Shown: positions 51,100 to 59,769, numbered from the stretch's first letter. The stretch is 64,000 nucleotides of DNA from Halomonas nitroreducens (GCF_003966155.1 NZ_RXNS01000001.1:1-64000); one strand, 5' to 3'. Notes: generated from the letters alone by a model not told the origin. Numbers and translations: made by a program.

Positions 51100-52358
51100 C
51101 TCTCGTCGTCTTCGCCGTGCTGCTGCTGGGCGCGGTGCCCATCGCCCTGGTGCTGGCGCTCACCGCCGCCTGGTACATCGCCGACTCGGGCAACACCCTG
51201 TTGTTCGCTTCCTATCCCCAGCAGCTGTATGGAGCGATAGAAAATTATGGGTTACTCGCTATCCCGCTGTTCATGCTCGCCGGCGAGCTGATGAACGAGG
51301 GCGGGCTGACCCGGCGGCTGATCGACCTGGCGCGGATCCTGGTCGGTGGCTTTCGCGGCGGCCTGGTGTACATCAACCTCGTCGCCAACATGATGATGGC
51401 CGCCATCGTCGGCTCGGCAGCCTCGCAGATCGCCATCATGTCCCGGGCCATGGTCCCGGCCATGGAAGCCGACGGCTACGACAAGCCCTATGCCGCGGCC
51501 ATCACCGCCGCCGGCGGGCTGCTGTCACCGATCATCCCGCCGTCGATGCTGTTCGTGCTCTACGGAGTGATGGCCCAGGTGCCGATCGCCGACATGTTCA
51601 TCGCCGGCATCATCCCGGGGCTGTTGATGGGCGGGCTCTTCTTCCTGGCCATCGCCGCGGTGGGCCTGGTCCAGCAGTATCCCCAGGGCCAGTGGCCGAA
51701 CCGCGAGCAGGCCAGGCGCTTCCTGCTGATGGGCCTGCCGGCCATGACCATCCCCTTGATCATCATCGGTGGCATTCTCGCCGGCCTGGCCACGCCCACC
51801 GAATCCGCGGCCCTGGCCTCGCTGGCGGCGCTGCTGATCGGCCGCTTCGTCTACCGCGACCTGACCTTCGCCAAGCTGCCGGAGATCCTCAAGCGCACCG
51901 CCTTCAATGCCGGCCTGGTGATCATGCTGATCGCCGCCGCCGGGGTGTTCGGCTGGGTGATCGTCTATGAGGAGTTGCCGCAGATGGCCGCGGCCTGGAT
52001 CGCCGGGCTGACCGAGAACCCCTTTGCGTTCCTGATGCTGGTGGTGGGCATCCTGCTGCTGGTGGGGATGATCGTCGACGGCATCGCCGCGCTGATCCTG
52101 GTGGTGCCGATCCTGCTGCCGATCGCCCAGAACCAGTTCGACATCACCGCCTACCAGTTCGGGGTGGTGGTGTGCCTGACCCTGGTGCTGGGACTGCTGA
52201 CGCCGCCGGTGGGGGCTGGGCTGTTCATCGGCTCGTCGATGACCGGGGTACCGCCACTCAAGATCTTCCGCGCGCTCTGGCCCTTCCTGCTGATGAGCCT
52301 GCTGGCGCTGGTGCTGCTGGCCTGGCAGCCCTGGCTGACCCTGGCGCTGGTCGGATGA
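51096..52358 (+). CDS. dctM: TRAP transporter large permease (DctM type), cluster 2
   Basis: The transport channel of the second TRAP system, 420 aa and highly hydrophobic (about 12 segments). Hallmarks: AAIVGSAASQIAIMS near 105, the loop LLSPIIPPSMLFVLYG near 145, and GLLTPPVGAGLF near 365. AAAGGAGG precedes the ATG. The hydrolase gene follows at 52385. This is a second, only distantly similar TRAP set compared with 29377-32382, so its substrate is probably different. Confidence 0.87.
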   Translation: MTLVVFAVLLLGAVPIALVLALTAAWYIADSGNTLLFASYPQQLYGAIENYGLLAIPLFMLAGELMNEGGLTRRLIDLARILVGGFRGGLVYINLVANMMMAAIVGSAASQIAIMSRAMVPAMEADGYDKPYAAAITAAGGLLSPIIPPSMLFVLYGVMAQVPIADMFIAGIIPGLLMGGLFFLAIAAVGLVQQYPQGQWPNREQARRFLLMGLPAMTIPLIIIGGILAGLATPTESAALASLAALLIGRFVYRDLTFAKLPEILKRTAFNAGLVIMLIAAAGVFGWVIVYEELPQMAAAWIAGLTENPFAFLMLVVGILLLVGMIVDGIAALILVVPILLPIAQNQFDITAYQFGVVVCLTLVLGLLTPPVGAGLFIGSSMTGVPPLKIFRALWPFLLMSLLALVLLAWQPWLTLALVG

Positions 52359-52384
52359 TCACGCGAGACGAGGGAGGCGAACGC

Positions 52385-53566
52385 ATGGCGATGACGACCC
52401 TGCGGGCCGAGGCGCCCCTGCCGGAGGACACGGCCGGGGCCCGGGAGGCTGCCTACCGGGCAGTCCTGGTGGCGCTGCTGGGCCGCCTCAAGGAGGCCGG
52501 ACGCTCCCCGGCGGCCCTTCGGTACCTGATGGTGCGCTCGCCGGGCGGCCGGCTGAACCCCCGTGCCTGGGCCTGTGACCGCCTCTGGCGGGAGGTCTTC
52601 GGCGGCTTCAAGCCGGCCGACTTCGCCGTCGAGGCGACCGAGGAGGGCCGCATCGCCCTGGTGGCCACCCTGGACGAGCCGCCGGTCTCGGTGCCGGACG
52701 AGCCGGCGGTCTGGCACGGCCTGACCGCCTCCCAGGTCAACGCCGCCTACAGCGCCCGGGCGGCCGTTCCCGATCACCTCGCCATCTTCCAACGCTGGCG
52801 GGAGGAGGGCGAGAGGTTCCTGGCGGACCATGAGGTCCGTCGCGAGCTGGCCTATGGCAAGGCGCCGGAGCAGCGCCTCGACTTCTTCCCCGCGTCGCGC
52901 CCCAACGCCCCGCTGCTGGTGTTCCTCCACGGCGGCTACTGGCAGGCCATGGACAAGGCGGAGCATTGCCAGCTGTTCGGTGGAATGCTCGAGGCGGGCT
53001 GGGCAGTGGCGCTGCTCAACTACCGGCTGTGTCCCGAGGTCACCATCGCCGACCAGGTCGACGACGTGCGCGCCGCGCTGCGTCATCTCTGGCACGCGGC
53101 GGAGCGCCTGGGCTTCGATCGGGAGCGGATCCAGGTCAGCGGCCACAGCGCCGGCGGCCACCTGGGCGCCTGCCTGGTCAGCACCGACTGGCCGGCCCTG
53201 GACCCGACAATGCCTGCCACGCCCATCCATTCCGCGCTGCTGGTCAGCGGCCTCTATGAGCTCGAGCCGATGCGTCACATGAGCTTCGGGCCACTGCTCG
53301 GCCTGCCGGACACCGAGACGGCGCGGACGCTGAGCCCGATGTTCGCCACCCCCAACCCGGGCCTGCGCCTGCACCTGGCCGTCGGCGAGCGGGAAAGCGA
53401 GGAATTCCACTGGCAGTCGCGGGCCCTCGGCCGGCGCTGGGCGTTTCATCTCGATAGCCTCGAGGTCGCGAGCGTGCCCGGCACCCATCATTTCTCGGTG
53501 ATGGAGACTCTCGCCGACGGCGATCTGCTGGCGGCGTCGCGGGCGCTGATGACGCCCGCGACGTGA
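52385..53566 (+). CDS. Alpha/beta hydrolase of the arylformamidase (KynB-like) type with an N-terminal extension
   Basis: A 393-aa enzyme. The C-terminal ~270 residues are an alpha/beta hydrolase with the oxyanion segment VFLHGGYWQAMD (~178-189), the nucleophile elbow SGHSAGGHLGA (~255) and the His in VPGTHHFSVME (~365), the pattern of kynurenine formamidase and related amide or ester hydrolases. The first ~115 residues form an extra domain that I do not recognise (a distant RidA-type fold is one guess). GGGAGG 7 nt before 52385 decides the start; 52355 overlaps dctM but lacks a good site. It may release anthranilate from an N-formyl or N-acyl precursor imported by the TRAP system (inference). 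Confidence 0.7.
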   Translation: MAMTTLRAEAPLPEDTAGAREAAYRAVLVALLGRLKEAGRSPAALRYLMVRSPGGRLNPRAWACDRLWREVFGGFKPADFAVEATEEGRIALVATLDEPPVSVPDEPAVWHGLTASQVNAAYSARAAVPDHLAIFQRWREEGERFLADHEVRRELAYGKAPEQRLDFFPASRPNAPLLVFLHGGYWQAMDKAEHCQLFGGMLEAGWAVALLNYRLCPEVTIADQVDDVRAALRHLWHAAERLGFDRERIQVSGHSAGGHLGACLVSTDWPALDPTMPATPIHSALLVSGLYELEPMRHMSFGPLLGLPDTETARTLSPMFATPNPGLRLHLAVGERESEEFHWQSRALGRRWAFHLDSLEVASVPGTHHFSVMETLADGDLLAASRALMTPAT

Positions 53567-53615
53567 GCGCCCCGGCGTTCGGTGAGTCAGGGGAAAACGA
53601 AGGGGGAGAACGACA

Positions 53616-53649
53616 AGGGCGAGCGTCCGCGGGTGCGGACGCTCGCCCT
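53616..53649. terminator. Perfect 15-bp hairpin terminating converging genes
   Basis: Arms 53616-53630 and 53635-53649 are exact inverted repeats (AGGGCGAGCGTCCGC) with a 4-nt loop. It lies between the hydrolase gene and the converging YfcC gene (gap 53567-53686). Little T-tract is seen on either side. Confidence 0.75.
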
Positions 53650-53686
53650 GTTCGTGATGCCCGGCAGCAGAGCTCAGTCGCCGAAC

Positions 53687-55108
53687 TCAGTAGCCGAGAT
53701 AGTGCCCGGCGATCAGCGCGATCCAGCACATGGCGTAGACCAGCACCATCAGCGGCATGATCACGCGCAGCCACTGGGCATAGGAGACCCGGCCGAGGGC
53801 CAGCATGGCCAGGGTGCCGCCCGAGGTGGGCACGATGAGGTTGGTCAGGCCGTCGCCCACCTGGAAGGCGGTGATCATCAGCTGGCGGCTCATGTCGATC
53901 AGGTCGGCCAGCGGGATCAGGATCGGCATGGTCACCAGCGCCTGGCCCGAGCCGCTGGGCACGAACAGGTTGATGACGCCCTGGATAACGCTGGCGGCCA
54001 CCGCCGCCAGGGCGGTCGGCATGTCGCCCACCAGGCCGCTCAGGCCATGGACGATGGTGTCGATGATCTGGGCGTCCTTGAGGATGACCTGGATCGACGC
54101 CGCGACCCCGATCACCAGCGCACCGGCGGTGACGGTGGAGGCGCCCTCCATCATCTGCTTGACCAGCTCATTGGCCCCCAGACCGTTGGCGAAGCCGATC
54201 ACGATCGCCATCAGCAGGAACATGCCGGCGATCTCGTTGATGTACCAGCCGCGGGTGAACACACCGATCAGCATGACCACCAGGCCAGCCACGAAGATGC
54301 CCAGGGTCATCAGGTCGCGGCGCGTCAGGACGTAGTCCTCGAGCCGCTTGGTGAGCTCGGCGGGCTGGTCGTCGCGATAGTCGATGTGGACCACGTAGCG
54401 GCAGATGAAGGCGCTCAGGGTGGCCAGGCAGCCGACTACCATCAGGGTCCTCAGCCCCCAGCCGGAGAAGGTGGGCAGCTCGCCGATGCCCTGCGCCACG
54501 CCGACGGTATAGGGGTTGATCGGCGAGAGGGCGAAGCCGACGCCGATGCCGCCCACGGCCATGGTCACGCCGACCAGCCGCGAGCAGCCGATGGCGGTGG
54601 CGATCAGCACGCCGATGGGCACCAGGGCGATGTTGTTCTCGAAGCCGACGGCCACGCCGAAGAAGCCGTAGATGAAGGTCCCGGCGACGATGATCAGGTT
54701 GCGGCTGCGGGAACTGTTCTCGGCGCCGACCCGGTGGACGGCGACGCCGATGGCGTTCTCCAGGGCCCCGGTGCGCTGCAGGATGTGGAAGAGCCCGCCG
54801 GCGATGAAGACGATGAACAGGTACTGCGACGCGGCGATCAACCCCTCGGGGATGGCCACGAAGATGTCGAAGACGTGGAGGTTGGCCACGTCCGCGAGAT
54901 AGCGGAAGGAGTCGGGAATGACCGACGTCCTGCCGTTGTCGAGCATTTCACGCTGGTACTCGCCGGCCGGCACGATGAAGGTCATCAGGTAGGCGGCCAC
55001 CAGGATCAGGAAGATCAGGACCATCGGGTCCGGCACGCGCTGGTACCACTTCAGCGTCGTCGAGGCCGATGGTGCCGAGGTCTGGGGATGTTGTTGGGAT
55101 TGGCTCAT
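53687..55108 (-). CDS. YfcC/DcuC-family membrane transporter
   Basis: A permease of the C4-dicarboxylate/basic-amino-acid ion-transporter group, 473 aa with about 12 transmembrane segments. VLIFLILVAAYLMTFIVPAG near 30 is typical, as is FGVAVGFENNIALVPIG near 150; the family signature also includes GFALSPINPYTVGVAQ. GAGGG precedes the ATG at 55108. It is on the same strand as the amidohydrolase gene, 70 nt away. Imports or exports the compound degraded by the AllC-type enzyme; the substrate is unknown. Confidence 0.82.
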   Translation of the reverse strand: MSQSQQHPQTSAPSASTTLKWYQRVPDPMVLIFLILVAAYLMTFIVPAGEYQREMLDNGRTSVIPDSFRYLADVANLHVFDIFVAIPEGLIAASQYLFIVFIAGGLFHILQRTGALENAIGVAVHRVGAENSSRSRNLIIVAGTFIYGFFGVAVGFENNIALVPIGVLIATAIGCSRLVGVTMAVGGIGVGFALSPINPYTVGVAQGIGELPTFSGWGLRTLMVVGCLATLSAFICRYVVHIDYRDDQPAELTKRLEDYVLTRRDLMTLGIFVAGLVVMLIGVFTRGWYINEIAGMFLLMAIVIGFANGLGANELVKQMMEGASTVTAGALVIGVAASIQVILKDAQIIDTIVHGLSGLVGDMPTALAAVAASVIQGVINLFVPSGSGQALVTMPILIPLADLIDMSRQLMITAFQVGDGLTNLIVPTSGGTLAMLALGRVSYAQWLRVIMPLMVLVYAMCWIALIAGHYLGY

Positions 55109-55124
55109 GGTCGACCCTCGGAGC

Positions 55125-55149
55125 GTTGTCGGTGTTGTCGGTGTTGTCG
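55125..55149 (-). repeat. Tandem 9-nt repeat in the YfcC-gene leader
   Basis: On the coding strand the mRNA reads three copies of a CGACAAC unit (9-nt period; plus-strand GTTGTCGGT at 55125-55133, 55134-55142 and a partial 55143-55149). It is 17 nt before the start codon. A/C-rich like the CAA tracts of the iif genes, so it might also be a translational control site, or a slippage-prone repeat. Confidence 0.5.
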
Positions 55150-55178
55150 TGGGGAGTGAAGTGAGTCGGGAATAACCG

Positions 55179-56441
55179 TCATGCTGCGTCGTGGCGCTGG
55201 GCCAGGCGCTGGCAGACGTGGACCAGGACCTCGACGGCGGCCGTCAGGTCCTCGGGTTTGATGGCCTCGCCGGGATGGTGGCTGACCCCCCCTTCGCAGC
55301 GCAGGAAGAGCATGCCGATATCGCACAGCGAGCGCATGGCCAGGCCGTCATGGCCTGCCCCGCTGAACAGCACCCGCGGCGGGAGGCCGCTGTCGCGCAC
55401 GGCGCCCTGCAGCTCCTCGGAGAGCCAGTCCGAGCACTGCACGGCGGACTGCTCGTAGGTCAGGGCATGGTCGAGCCCCAGGCGGGAGGCGGTCAGCACG
55501 CTGTCGATGCGCTCGAGCAGCGTCTCCCGGGCCTGGCGCCGGATCTCGTCGCGCGGCGAGCGCAGCTCGATGGACAGGGTGGTGGCCTGGGGAATGACGT
55601 TCACCCCGTTGGGGGCGTTCTCGATCTTGCCCACCACGCCGACCAGGTCGTCGGTCTCCCGGCACAGGGCATCCACCAGGCGGATCACCTCGGCGGCACC
55701 GACCAGGGCGTCCTGGCGCACATGCATGGGCACCGTGCCGGCGTGGCCGGCCTGGCCGCGGATGGTCAGCCGGTGGCGTTCGATGCCGGTGATGGCACTC
55801 ACCACGCCGACCGGCAGGTCCTCGAGCTCGAGCTGCGGCCCCTGCTCGATATGCACCTCGAGGAAGGCGAGGACCTCCTCGGGGGCATAGCGATCCTCGG
55901 CGATCTGCTCCGGGCGGCAGCCGAAGGCCTCGAGGGCCTCGCGCAGCGTCACGCCGGCGTCGTCGGTGGCCTCCAGCATGGCGTCGTCGAAGGTGCCGGC
56001 GAGCACCTTGGAGCCCAGCAGCGTCGAGCTGAAGCGCGTGCCTTCCTCGTCGCTGAAGGCCACCACGTCGATGTGGAAGGGCAGCTCGATGGCGTTGTCC
56101 TTGAGGGTCTTGACCAGCGCCAGCGGAAGGATCACCCCCAGGATGCCGTCGTACTTCCCGCCGTTGGGCACGGTGTCCTGGTGCGAGCCGAGCAGCAGCG
56201 TGCGGGCCCCCGGGGTCGCGCTGGCGTGACGGCCGATCAGATTGGCGCCGTTGTCCAGCCGCACCGCCATGCCGAGCTCCCGCATCCAGCCGCCCAGCGC
56301 CTCCAGGGTGGCGCGGTGCTCCGGCGTCGCGCAGCGCCGGGTGACGCCCTCGAGATTCGGGTGGCGGGTTTCACTGAAGCCGGCCGCCGTCTCCAGCCAC
56401 TGCCAGGCCTGCCGGGCCGCCGACTCGTATGAATGATTCAT
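55179..56441 (-). CDS. AllC-type Zn-dependent amidohydrolase (allantoate/N-carbamoyl amino acid hydrolase)
   Basis: An M20-family hydrolase, 420 aa, of the kind that opens allantoate, ureidoglycine, N-carbamoyl-L-amino acids or beta-ureidopropionate. The metal ligands are visible: His and Asp in LGSHQDTVPNGGKYDG (~80-95), the Glu pair in FSDEEGTRF (~128), His in VHIEQG (~193) and the C-terminal SHHPGE (~388). The dimerisation domain lies between ~210 and 325. The start at 56441 has AAGGGG upstream. Two ATTTATCATGATAAAT-type operators (56491-56506 and 56603-56618) sit upstream, and a GntR regulator gene lies behind them. The exact ureide or carbamoyl substrate cannot be read from the sequence. 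Confidence 0.82.
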   Translation of the reverse strand: MNHSYESAARQAWQWLETAAGFSETRHPNLEGVTRRCATPEHRATLEALGGWMRELGMAVRLDNGANLIGRHASATPGARTLLLGSHQDTVPNGGKYDGILGVILPLALVKTLKDNAIELPFHIDVVAFSDEEGTRFSSTLLGSKVLAGTFDDAMLEATDDAGVTLREALEAFGCRPEQIAEDRYAPEEVLAFLEVHIEQGPQLELEDLPVGVVSAITGIERHRLTIRGQAGHAGTVPMHVRQDALVGAAEVIRLVDALCRETDDLVGVVGKIENAPNGVNVIPQATTLSIELRSPRDEIRRQARETLLERIDSVLTASRLGLDHALTYEQSAVQCSDWLSEELQGAVRDSGLPPRVLFSGAGHDGLAMRSLCDIGMLFLRCEGGVSHHPGEAIKPEDLTAAVEVLVHVCQRLAQRHDAA

Positions 56442-56789
56442 GGATTCCCCTTGCCGAGGCGGCCGAGTGGGCACTGCCAGGGTGTCGTTAATTTATCATG
56501 ATAAATAGAGGCTAGCGGGGCCCGACAAACGCTGTCAATCGCGGACGGAGGCCTCGCGGATGCCCCCATTCGGCCCCGGGAGGGCGGAATCGGGAGAAAA
56601 CAATTTGTTATGATAAATTTCGGTCGGTCGCCGCCCGTCGAGCTGCGACGATGGTCTAAAGCCTGGAAGGCGCCAGGACGAGCGGCGGGAGGAAGAGCGG
56701 GAAGAGCCTCCGGGCCGCTCGGTCCGCAGGGCGACGTATCCGAGTGCCGGCCTGGACGGCGTTCTGGGGCGTCGGGGGATCCGTGGCGG
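56442..56789. promoter_or_regulatory. Intergenic region upstream of the amidohydrolase with two operators
   Basis: No gene in these 348 bp. Site A, 56491-56506, is the perfect palindrome ATTTATCATGATAAAT; site B, 56603-56618, differs at two bases (ATTTGTTATGATAAAT). They are about 112 bp apart, so DNA looping is possible. Site A lies 50 nt before the amidohydrolase start and would overlap its promoter. The rest (56620-56789) looks like non-coding leader. Confidence 0.75.
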
Positions 56790-57635
56790 CTAGCGGGAGG
56801 GCGCCGTCGAGGGATCGATGGCGTCGGACAGGTCGCGCAGCGCCAGGTATTCGCGGCTCGGGGCCTCGCCGGCGGTGTCGTCGGCGCGGAAGAAGGCCTT
56901 GTCGAGGGTGGCCTCCCGCGCCTCCATCAGCGCCTGGGCGGCCTGCATGTGCTCGGTCATGATGTGTCGTGCCTGGTCCGTGTCGCCGTCGCGCAGGGCG
57001 TCGAGCAGGCGGCGCTGGAAGTCGTAGCCGCGCTGGCGCAGCTCCGGGTAGGGCTGCTCGTAGATCCGCTGGCAGGTCGTCAGGCTCATCAGCAGGCGGA
57101 TCATGAAGCGACACATCAGCGCCAGCAGGGGGTTGGGGCAGTAATCCACCAGCACCAGGTGGAATTCCAGCTCCTTGATGCGCTGGGTGCGCTCCTCCTC
57201 CAGCGAGGCGGGCGGATGGGTGTAGTAGGCCATGACCGCTTCCAGGCGCCGGAAGGCGTCGTCGTCCAGCACGCCTTCGAGGCTGGCCACCATGGCGGGC
57301 TGGAGCTGCTTGCGAACCTCGTAGATGTCATGGATGGTCGGCGGCCGGAAGAAGAAGTAGTTGCCCAGCAGCTCCATGGCCCGGTCGTCGCTCACCTCGC
57401 AGATAAAGGCGCCGCCGCCGGGGCCGGTGCGGGTCTGGATCAGGCCCTGGGCTGCCAGGCCGCGCAGCGCCTCGCGAATGGTGCCCTTGGAGGCGTCCAG
57501 CGCCTCGACGAGGTGGGATTCCTGGGGCAGGCGATCCCCCGGGCCGAGCCCGTGGCGCGCGATGTACTCCTTGATCGCCTCGCCGATGACCTCGGGGCGG
57601 GCACGGCGCGCGGCGTGTCGTGGTGACTGGCTCAT
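56790..57635 (-). CDS. GntR-family (FCD-type) transcriptional regulator
   Basis: A regulator of 281 aa: an N-terminal winged helix-turn-helix (~15-75; LVEALDASKGTIREALRGLA) and a helical FCD ligand domain (~95-240). The FCD domain often binds a metal and a small carboxylate. AAGGAG precedes the ATG at 57635; the GTG at 57638 is too close to it. It is flanked by the amidohydrolase gene downstream and the divergent DUF1028 gene, both of which carry the same palindrome upstream, so it is their likely repressor and probably regulates itself. Confidence 0.85.
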   Translation of the reverse strand: MSQSPRHAARRARPEVIGEAIKEYIARHGLGPGDRLPQESHLVEALDASKGTIREALRGLAAQGLIQTRTGPGGGAFICEVSDDRAMELLGNYFFFRPPTIHDIYEVRKQLQPAMVASLEGVLDDDAFRRLEAVMAYYTHPPASLEEERTQRIKELEFHLVLVDYCPNPLLALMCRFMIRLLMSLTTCQRIYEQPYPELRQRGYDFQRRLLDALRDGDTDQARHIMTEHMQAAQALMEAREATLDKAFFRADDTAGEAPSREYLALRDLSDAIDPSTAPSR

Positions 57636-57822
57636 CACTCTCCTTTCGGTGGAACAGCCCGTGGCGGCGAGACTCGGGACTGACCGGCGCGGGCGGATGA
57701 CGTTGACGCCGCCGCGCCCGATGATCCGGGTTCTCCGGCATTCTGTCCAGGCGGGTTCGCCGCTGGCCGCGCGGCAGGCGTGAGGCTGGTTGGCGCCTTG
57801 TCGCCCGCCTGCGGATCGTGGT

Positions 57823-57838
57823 AATTATCATGATAAAT
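57823..57838. promoter_or_regulatory. GntR operator (site C) between gntR and the DUF1028 gene
   Basis: AATTATCATGATAAAT differs at one base from site A (56491-56506). It lies 52 nt before the DUF1028 start and ~190 nt from the gntR start, in the divergent region. Confidence 0.8.
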
Positions 57839-57889
57839 ACCCGTGGCATGGACCGCCAATGCCGCCGGCCCCTCTCACAGGAGTGTCCC

Positions 57890-58558
57890 ATGACCTTCAG
57901 CCTGATCGCCCTGAATCGCGACCGACGCACCCTCGGCGTCGCCTGTGCCACGGGTGGCCCGGCCCTGGGGGGCTTCGTCCCGCACCTGCAGCCCGGTGTC
58001 GGAGCCGCCGTCACCCAGGGCTACAGCACCAATGTGATGGCCGCCGAGCGTGGCCTGGCGCGACTTGCCGATGGCGAGCCGGTGGCCGCGGCCGTGGCCG
58101 AGTTGCGCCGCGAGGACCGGGGTGAAGCCTGGCGCCAGCTGGCGTTGATGAACGGTCGCGGGGAGGTGGCGGGCTGGACCGGGGCGAGCAACGTGCCGGT
58201 CTGCGACCTGCATCTCGAGCCCGGCCTGGCGGTGGCGGGCAACATGCTGGGCAGCCGCGAGGTGGTGCCCGCCATGATCGCGGCCTACCGACAGGCGATG
58301 GCGTCGGGCGAGGCGCTGGCCGAGGCGCTGCTGGCCGCCCTCGGGGCGGGTCAGCGAGCCGGCGGTGACCAGCGCGGTGTCGTGTCGGCGGCACTCAAGG
58401 TGCGCGCCCCCGGTGGCCTGCCCCTCGACCTGCGTATCGATCACTCGGCCGAGGCGGTGACGGCACTCGGTGCGCTGCATCGTCGCCTCCGGGAAGACCA
58501 CGACTTCCAGGCCTTTCTGTTACGCCTGCCCACCGGCGACGCGCCTGACCGTCACTGA
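57890..58558 (+). CDS. DUF1028 family protein (Ntn-hydrolase-like)
   Basis: A conserved family without a settled function; structures in the family are of the Ntn-hydrolase type, and genes often neighbour purine, ureide or amino-acid catabolism. It is 222 aa. The family pattern is clear: TFSLIALNRDRRTLGVACAT at the start, GVGAAVTQGYSTNV at ~35, and ALGAGQRAGGDQRGVVSAAL at ~155-175. CAGGAG precedes the ATG at 57890. It shares an operator with the amidohydrolase gene, so it probably acts on the same substrate chain (inference). Confidence 0.85.
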   Translation: MTFSLIALNRDRRTLGVACATGGPALGGFVPHLQPGVGAAVTQGYSTNVMAAERGLARLADGEPVAAAVAELRREDRGEAWRQLALMNGRGEVAGWTGASNVPVCDLHLEPGLAVAGNMLGSREVVPAMIAAYRQAMASGEALAEALLAALGAGQRAGGDQRGVVSAALKVRAPGGLPLDLRIDHSAEAVTALGALHRRLREDHDFQAFLLRLPTGDAPDRH

Positions 58559-58658
58559 GCCGAGGCCTGCCGCCAGGCATCCCCGGCCCCGGCCCCCATG
58601 CCAGCTGTTATGCTCAATACAGACGTCTTCTCCAGGCCATGGCAGGGGAGGGAAGGGC

Positions 58659-59033
58659 ATGTCTCTGGTCGACCAGCTGGCGGAAGCGCATATCCGCAAG
58701 GCGCTCGACAGTGGCGAGCTGGATCGCCTGCCGGGGCGCGGCCGGCCGCTGGAGCTGGATGACGACAGCCTGGTTCCGGAGGAGCTGCGGGCCGGCTATC
58801 GGCTACTCAAGAATGCCGGCTTCCTGCCGCCGGAACTGGAGCTGGTGCGCGAGATCCGCGAGGTGGAAAGCCTGATCGCGCGACTGGACCATGGGGAAGA
58901 GCGCAAGCGGGCCTGTGCCCGGCTCAACCTGTTGCGCAGCCGGTTGCGCTCTCGAGGGCATGAGCCGAGCCTGCTGCTGGAGCGCGGCGAGTACCGGGAC
59001 AAGCTGATACGCCGGCTGGACCAGGAGGCTTGA
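58659..59033 (+). CDS. DUF1992 protein (DnaJ-homologue-subfamily-C-28-like)
   Basis: A conserved 124-aa protein found in many bacteria and related to the region around eukaryotic DNAJC28; function unknown. The hallmark DQLAEAHIRKALDSGELDRL opens the protein, followed by PGRGRPLELDDD and LLKNAGFLPPELELVREI. Charged helices predominate, with coiled-coil potential at ~65-110. GGGAGGGAAGGG lies before the start at 58659. It ends 4 nt before the converging CBS gene. Confidence 0.85.
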   Translation: MSLVDQLAEAHIRKALDSGELDRLPGRGRPLELDDDSLVPEELRAGYRLLKNAGFLPPELELVREIREVESLIARLDHGEERKRACARLNLLRSRLRSRGHEPSLLLERGEYRDKLIRRLDQEA

Positions 59034-59037
59034 GCGC

Positions 59038-59490
59038 CTAGGCTTTGCGACGCTTCGCCTCGCTGTCCATCTCGGTCCTGATCAGGCACGTCATGTTGTC
59101 CAGGGTCTCGGTAAACAGCACCAGGAGATCATCCAGGGTGATCAGCCCCACCAGCGCCCCGTCCTGGTCCACCACCGGCATGCGGCGCACGCCGTGGTGC
59201 CGCATGCGCTCCCCCGTTTCCCAGACATCCAGGTCCTCGGGGACGGTAACGAGCTCCGGGGTCATGACATCCGCCACGGTGATCTCGCTTGGTGACACCT
59301 CCTGGGCCATCACCTCGACCACCAGGTCCCGATCGGTCAGCATGCCGAGGGGGCGGGGCAAGCCATCGTGCATTTCGGCGATGATCAGGTCGCCGACGTG
59401 ATGCCTTCTCATCATCTTCGCCGCATCGAGAATTTCCGTATGCGGTGCCGCGATGACCAGGTCCCGGTTGCAGCATTCACCGATCCTCAT
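59038..59490 (-). CDS. Tandem CBS-domain protein
   Basis: A 150-aa protein of two CBS repeats, which usually bind adenine nucleotides and sense energy state. Repeat 1 spans ~5-65 (DAAKMMRRHHVGDLIIAE, ending MLTDRDLVVEVM) and repeat 2 ~75-130 (VMTPELVTVPEDLDVWE and RMPVVDQDGALVGLITLDD). No other domain is attached, so it is a stand-alone regulator of the YhcV/hibernation type or similar. It is followed by a small zinc-ribbon gene on the same strand. Confidence 0.87.
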   Translation of the reverse strand: MRIGECCNRDLVIAAPHTEILDAAKMMRRHHVGDLIIAEMHDGLPRPLGMLTDRDLVVEVMAQEVSPSEITVADVMTPELVTVPEDLDVWETGERMRHHGVRRMPVVDQDGALVGLITLDDLLVLFTETLDNMTCLIRTEMDSEAKRRKA

Positions 59491-59535
59491 CGGCGCTTTC
59501 CTCGTTGGTCGAGTCGACGGACTGAGGGGGCGAGA

Positions 59536-59769
59536 TCAATCATGATCCACGATACCGCCGGCGCCCGCCCCGTTGGCGCAATGGGCGCAGCAGTAGAGTG
59601 CCTGGCCGTGCTGTACGCCGTGGCCGATGATCCGAGTGCCGCAGGCGGCGCATTCGGGCGCCAGCTTGTGGATCGCGCATTCGAAGCAGTCGAAGGTGTA
59701 TTCGGTGCCGTCCTTGATCACCTGGAAGGAGTCCTCATAGCGGTTGCCGCAGGTGACGCAGGTACCCAT
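59536..59769 (-). CDS. Small zinc-ribbon protein
   Basis: A 77-aa protein with four CxxC-type knuckles: CVTCG (~4-8), CFECA (~28), CAAC (~40) and CCAHC (~60), so it may bind two zinc ions. The rest is short loops; no enzyme motif is visible. The start at 59769 has AGGAG 6 nt upstream; a longer frame from 59853 has no good site. Located 45 nt from the CBS gene on the same strand, so possibly cotranscribed. Function unknown; a redox or metal-handling role is a guess. Confidence 0.75.
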   Translation of the reverse strand: MGTCVTCGNRYEDSFQVIKDGTEYTFDCFECAIHKLAPECAACGTRIIGHGVQHGQALYCCAHCANGAGAGGIVDHD

